NCBI RefSeq assembly: GCF_004217555.1
Contig: NZ_SHKW01000001.1
Location: 744,001 to 808,000 of the forward strand
Length of the DNA stretch: 64,000 nucleotides
Origin: Edaphobacter modestus
Lineage (GTDB): Bacteria; Acidobacteriota; Terriglobia; Terriglobales; Acidobacteriaceae
Reading direction: 5' to 3'
Made by a program: the position numbers and the translations under genes. This document shows positions 61,069-64,000 of this stretch, in pieces; positions within the stretch are counted from its first letter, which is position 1; the number at the start of each line of letters is the position of its first letter. The notes below the pieces were generated by a model that saw nothing but the letters and a program-made list of their open reading frames with translations, had not been told where the DNA came from and did no database searches.

Positions 61069-62289
61069 TTAACGCCACGCGATCGCGTTCACTCGATCCT
61101 GGACCTCTTTGCCCTCTGCCGGCCGCAGGTACCGCATGACACTCTCGATGTCGCTGTGACCCGATAACTTCATCACGGTTCTCAGATCCATTCCGTTTCT
61201 GAGTAATTTGGTTATGAAACTGGCGCGGAATTTGTGGAGGAACCAACGCTCACAGACCTTTTGGTTTCGGCATGTGGCGCACTCTCCACAATTGAGTCCA
61301 GCGTCACGTGCTAGAAACTTCAATTTGCGCAGGAGGTGACCGTCCGGGATGTTATCGGCTCCGTTCTTTCGGCCAAAGATGAGAGTGTGCTTAGGGTGGG
61401 TCGCTTGCCTGCTCTGCCGGTAATGAGTGAGCCTATCGAGTAGCTGTTTCGAGATCGGAATCTCCCTCTCTTCGGCGTCCTTAACTGCGAACGACCACCG
61501 CGGTTTTGACCTGACCATCAATGTTGAATGCGCAACACTGATGTCGATCCACTCGACGTGCGAAGCTTCCTGTTCTCGTAAGCCAGTCTGCAGCAGGACG
61601 TCGAATAGCAGCTGGTCGTACTCCTCTGTGAGGGACGCGAAGAACTTAGTTAGCTGATCGGGTTCATAGACCTCCGGTAAGGTCTTCTCGTATCGCGGTT
61701 TTTGACCGGCAAGGTCCTTTATTTCCTCCGCGGTGAACTTCGCAAATTTGAGGAATGCGCGGTAATGGCCATGCCTGTTGGAGATAGTCCGAGCCGAGCG
61801 TCCGGATCTTCGCATTGATGCGTGAAACTTCACAGTGTCAGAGTGATCAAGTTCGTCGAGGTATGTCTTTGTGACAGCGTTCGTGAACTCTTCCATTGAC
61901 CGCCCATACAACTCAGCAGCCTCGAGGGATCCACGATCCTTCGCCGCCTGGACGAACTCGGATACCTCGGAGCGTATCGTCCTCCGAGTCTGATCAATGA
62001 CTACCTGGACTCCCGCTTCCTTTGCTTGAGCGACCGCAGCCGATCTCTGTTGCGCCAGCTTAAGTGCAGCCAAGGCTTCGGACGGTCCGCCTTCAATTCT
62101 CTTCCAGACCGTCTTCTTTCCCTCAAAGCTTCGCAGCTCGTAGGAGCCGACTGGATATGAGACTTCGATGTCGCCAACCTTGACGGTGTTGGGCTTTACC
62201 CTACCGTTCGGGCTCATCGCTGCCGGGTAGCGTTTCCATCCATCCGGGGTTTTTACTCTACGGTGCAGCGTGACTGCCTTATTTGCCAT
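61069..62289 (-). CDS. int: Phage tyrosine integrase
   Basis: About 406 residues. The N-terminal arm-binding part is followed by a core-binding domain (TISNRHGHYRAFLKFAKFTA) and a catalytic domain with Arg in LQTGLREQEASHVEW, H-x2-R in HKFRASFITKLL, His in LSGHSDIES and Tyr in VMRYLRP. A cysteine cluster CGECATCRNQKVC sits just before the HxxR motif, an apparent zinc-binding insertion. The ATG at 62289 is preferred; AGGAGG lies 13 bases upstream, and the frame extends to 62337. It lies next to attR and should catalyse integration at tRNA-Ser. Confidence 0.92.
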   Translation of the reverse strand: MANKAVTLHRRVKTPDGWKRYPAAMSPNGRVKPNTVKVGDIEVSYPVGSYELRSFEGKKTVWKRIEGGPSEALAALKLAQQRSAAVAQAKEAGVQVVIDQTRRTIRSEVSEFVQAAKDRGSLEAAELYGRSMEEFTNAVTKTYLDELDHSDTVKFHASMRRSGRSARTISNRHGHYRAFLKFAKFTAEEIKDLAGQKPRYEKTLPEVYEPDQLTKFFASLTEEYDQLLFDVLLQTGLREQEASHVEWIDISVAHSTLMVRSKPRWSFAVKDAEEREIPISKQLLDRLTHYRQSRQATHPKHTLIFGRKNGADNIPDGHLLRKLKFLARDAGLNCGECATCRNQKVCERWFLHKFRASFITKLLRNGMDLRTVMKLSGHSDIESVMRYLRPAEGKEVQDRVNAIAWR

Positions 62290-62292
62290 TGA

Positions 62293-62328
62293 CCGTGGTG
62301 TTCCTCCTATGGGAGAATCGTACCACGG
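62293..62328 (-). repeat. Candidate integrase arm-type sites, right
   Basis: CGTACCACGG at 62319-62328 and the inverse CCGTGGT at 62293-62299 lie just upstream of the integrase start. The same ten bases occur near the left end at 31656-31665. They may bind integrase and also autoregulate its gene. Confidence 0.4.
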
Positions 62329-62384
62329 TCGTAACATGCGGCTAAATACACTGTATTTATTGGAGCTTTAGACTATATGACGAT

Positions 62385-62403
62385 AATCCCTGTCTCTCCG
62401 CCA
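62385..62403 (+). repeat. attR core
   Basis: AATCCCTGTCTCTCCGCCA, the exact copy of the tRNA-Ser 3' end at 31497-31515, marks the right boundary of the prophage. Confidence 0.9.
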
Positions 62404-63094
62404 TGACATCACGCAAACCCTCTAAAATCAGATAAATACATAAAGAACAAAGGCTTAGCTGTATTCCATCTTTTCCGTGGAGTACGGCTATTCCGCCCTT
62501 TTAGCTGTAAAGCGGCCAAAATTGATATCATGCGGATTTGCAATATCACGGAAATCCCCATGTAAGTCGAAGTTTCAGAGCAGGTCTAACGGTCAGTTTT
62601 CTGCTGCCCTTCTGCTCCTCTGTTCCCTGCTTCGGGTCAACTGCCCAACCCTGCTCCCATCCCCTAGGTCTGCCTCAACCCTGGTAACTCTCTGCGCCAC
62701 GAGCTGACTAAGTTCCAGGTACCGGCCAAGTGGACCTCGTCATTGCTTGCGACGAGGACGCCTGGACGACCTGATGGCCCTGGAGAATCACGCCGATCGC
62801 GGAGCCTGATTTTTGGTGCAAACGAACCCGGACAACCACTCGACGCCGCCCTAAGCGGGACTTCCCTGCTCGTCAAGGGTGACAGGGCAATGACCGCCGA
62901 GCATTTGGTCGCGCATGAGGTAGCCCACATCTACCGCTGAAGGCGTGCGGTGGCGCAGACGCGGTTCGATCAGGACGTTGCCGGAGTCAGGTCGCTGGAA
63001 AGTAAGGTGCGGTTTACCGACCAGCCGGAGTTAAAAGTGTCGTTCTCATTGACGATGGCGACGGGCGTGGATGATGTCACCGACCAACTGTTGG
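62404..63094. other. Region right of attR, no intact gene
   Basis: The first 65 bases resemble those right of attL: CTAAAATCA, TAAATACA and GGCTTAGCTGT recur at like spacing. The rest has short frames (for example one ending HLVAHEVAHIYR at 62940) without clear starts or families. It may be the remains of an older element inserted at the same tRNA. Confidence 0.4.
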
Positions 63095-63390
63095 TGGATG
63101 TGTTTCTGGGAGTCGCAGGAGAAGGCTCCGTCGCAAATCATTCTGGATCTGGACGCACACCGACATGCCGCTCTGCGGCAAGCAGGAAGGGCGCTTCATT
63201 CAGTACTACGGCCACCACTGCTACCTCTGCTGATATCTTCTGCGGCGATCACCTGCTGTGCGCGCGCTTGCGCAGCTCCAATATCGACGCCAGCGCCGGC
63301 AGCCCGGAAGAATGCAGAGGGTCGTAACTCAGATCCGGGTGCGCTGGCCCAAGATGCAGATCATCCTGCGCGGTAACGAACTTGCAGACC
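63095..63390 (+). pseudogene. IS1380-family transposase relic
   Basis: In at least two frames it reads QIILDLDATD-like sequence (IILDLD, TDMPLCGKQEGRFIQYYGHH, CYLC), FCGDHLLCARLRSSNIDASA, GSPEECR and then VVTQIRVRWPKMQIILRG. This is the catalytic core of IS1380-type transposases, where LDLDAT carries the first Asp and RGDS the second; here RGDS is degraded to RGNE. Frameshifts and stops make it a dead fragment. Confidence 0.65.
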
Positions 63391-63523
63391 ACGCGTTCGA
63401 ATGACATCGCCTTGAAAGGGCGGCGTCATCATCATGCCGAAGCCTTACTCGGAAAAAAGCTACAGGGATGAAACCCAGGATTAGCCGGCAGTCTGATCGT
63501 CGCCTGCTATCCTAAGAAGACTG

Positions 63524-64000
63524 ATGCCCTCACATAGCACCCCGCCAGCAACACCTGCAAAGTCCGCAACAACTCACACTGCCGAAGCTGGCCACAAGGC
63601 AACCTCCGCCGCTCTGGCCTTAGGAGCCCTTGGCGTGGTTTTCGGCGACATCGGAACCAGCCCGCTCTACACGCTGAAAGAGTGCATGACCACTGCCGGG
63701 GGGGCCAAGGCGGGGGTAGAGGATCTGTTTGGGATTCTTTCATTGATGTTCTGGGCGCTCGTCATGGTGGTCACGGTCAAGTATCTGATCTTCGTAATGC
63801 GTGCCGAAAACCAGGGCGAGGGCGGGATCTTTGCATTGCTGGCCATTGTTCCGGAGCGATTTCGCGCAACGGCTGCGCGCAACGGCAGAGTAACCGGGAT
63901 GGCCCTGCTGGCGGTGATCGGCGCTGCGCTTTTGTATGGCGATGGCGTGATCACACCGGCGATTTCAGTTCTCAGTGCAGTTGAGGGCCTCGCAATCGCA
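63524..64000 (+). CDS. kup: Kup potassium transporter, 5' part cut by window end
   Basis: The frame starts MPSHSTPPATPAKSATTHTA and runs open to the window end (159 residues seen of about 630-670). After a polar N-terminus come ALGALGVVFGDIGTSPLYTL, the Kup/HAK signature, then LSLMFWALVMVVTVKYLIFV, MRAENQGEGGIFALLAI and GAALLYGDGVITPAISVLSA. This inner-membrane protein imports K+ by H+ symport. No strong ribosome-binding site is visible, but the reading frame is clear. Confidence 0.92.
   Translation, partial: MPSHSTPPATPAKSATTHTAEAGHKATSAALALGALGVVFGDIGTSPLYTLKECMTTAGGAKAGVEDLFGILSLMFWALVMVVTVKYLIFVMRAENQGEGGIFALLAIVPERFRATAARNGRVTGMALLAVIGAALLYGDGVITPAISVLSAVEGLAIA

Larger units (their letters stand above)
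31497..62403. mobile_element. Prophage-like element integrated in tRNA-Ser
   Basis: It is bounded by 19-bp direct repeats AATCCCTGTCTCTCCGCCA at the tRNA 3' end (31497-31515) and at 62385-62403. The integrase is next to the right repeat, with excisionase beside it. The body carries siphovirus-type head and tail genes on the minus strand, an antirepressor operon, and about 8 kb of accessory cargo at the left end, including a Pycsar-type pair. I could find no terminase, portal, head protease, replication or endolysin gene, so it is unlikely to be a self-sufficient phage. Confidence 0.9.

Noticed and set aside
31497..62403. CRISPR array within the element or elsewhere
   Set aside because: I found no regularly spaced direct repeats of 24-37 bp with unique spacers and no cas genes anywhere in the window.
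62743..62940. Possible small metalloprotease ending HLVAHEVAHIYR
   Set aside because: HExxH-like match only; no upstream domain, no ribosome-binding site, and surrounding sequence looks decayed.

Overview
The window is chromosomal DNA of a soil-type bacterium, most likely an acidobacterium of the Terriglobus, Granulicella or Edaphobacter kind. The best evidence is a 1217-residue Oar-like TonB-dependent receptor with an N-terminal carboxypeptidase-regulatory-like domain (20472-24125), which such genomes carry in large numbers. Also in keeping are a PEP-CTERM relic, a DUF2934 relic, a Tat-exported aldo/keto reductase and a moderately GC-rich base composition. This assignment is an inference from gene content.

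Region 1 (1-7466) is a copper-resistance operon on the + strand: periplasmic multicopper oxidase (frameshifted), outer-membrane CopB, CopZ-like chaperone, Cu+-exporting P1B ATPase, CsoR-family repressor and an HPP-like membrane protein. Two nearly identical 23-bp G-rich sites precede the oxidase and copZ and are probably the CsoR operators. A decayed second copy of the oxidase 5' end lies just after the operon. Region 2 (7467-12706) is a mosaic of intact genes (a CNB/thioredoxin-reductase-like fusion, a PEP-mutase-like enzyme, an NmrA-like SDR, a cupin) and relics of LacI, NmrA-like, SDR and DUF2934 genes. Region 3 (13324-20184) holds an IS91-type element with its own tyrosine recombinase, a diguanylate cyclase, an aldo/keto reductase and an IS6-type element with a frameshifted transposase. 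Region 4 (20472-31356) holds the Oar-like receptor, an intact IS110 transposase, a permease/FAD-oxidoreductase operon and then a graveyard of broken mobile elements (ISKra4-like, Tn3-like, an IS6 end, a recombinase stub).

Region 5 (31497-62403) is a 30.9-kb prophage-like element inserted in the 3' end of tRNA-Ser(GGA), bounded by 19-bp direct repeats. From the right end inward it has a tyrosine integrase with a convergent excisionase, a 1.2-kb non-coding control region, an ORF6N/KilAC antirepressor operon, and a long leftward siphovirus-type structural operon: holin-like protein, HK97-type capsid, head-tail joining proteins, tail tube, tail chaperones with a likely -1 frameshift, tape measure, tail tip and fibres. 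I find no terminase, portal, head protease, replication gene, CI-type repressor or endolysin, so it is either a decayed prophage or a particle-forming element that needs help. The left 8 kb is cargo. Its most notable content is a two-gene Pycsar-type anti-phage system (class III nucleotide cyclase plus cyclic-nucleotide-binding/TIR effector). Beside it are an SRAP/YedK-type DNA-protein-crosslink gene with two truncated copies of its 5' end nearby, a disordered protein with a repeated ten-residue motif, and a zinc-finger/HNH-like protein.

Region 6 (62404-64000) starts with sequence resembling the prophage's left end, suggesting an earlier tandem insertion. An IS1380-like relic follows, then the 5' part of a Kup potassium transporter cut by the window end. 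Single-base frameshifts recur (multicopper oxidase, copB leader, IS91 and IS6 transposases, a secreted phage-cargo protein). Some may be sequence errors rather than biology.
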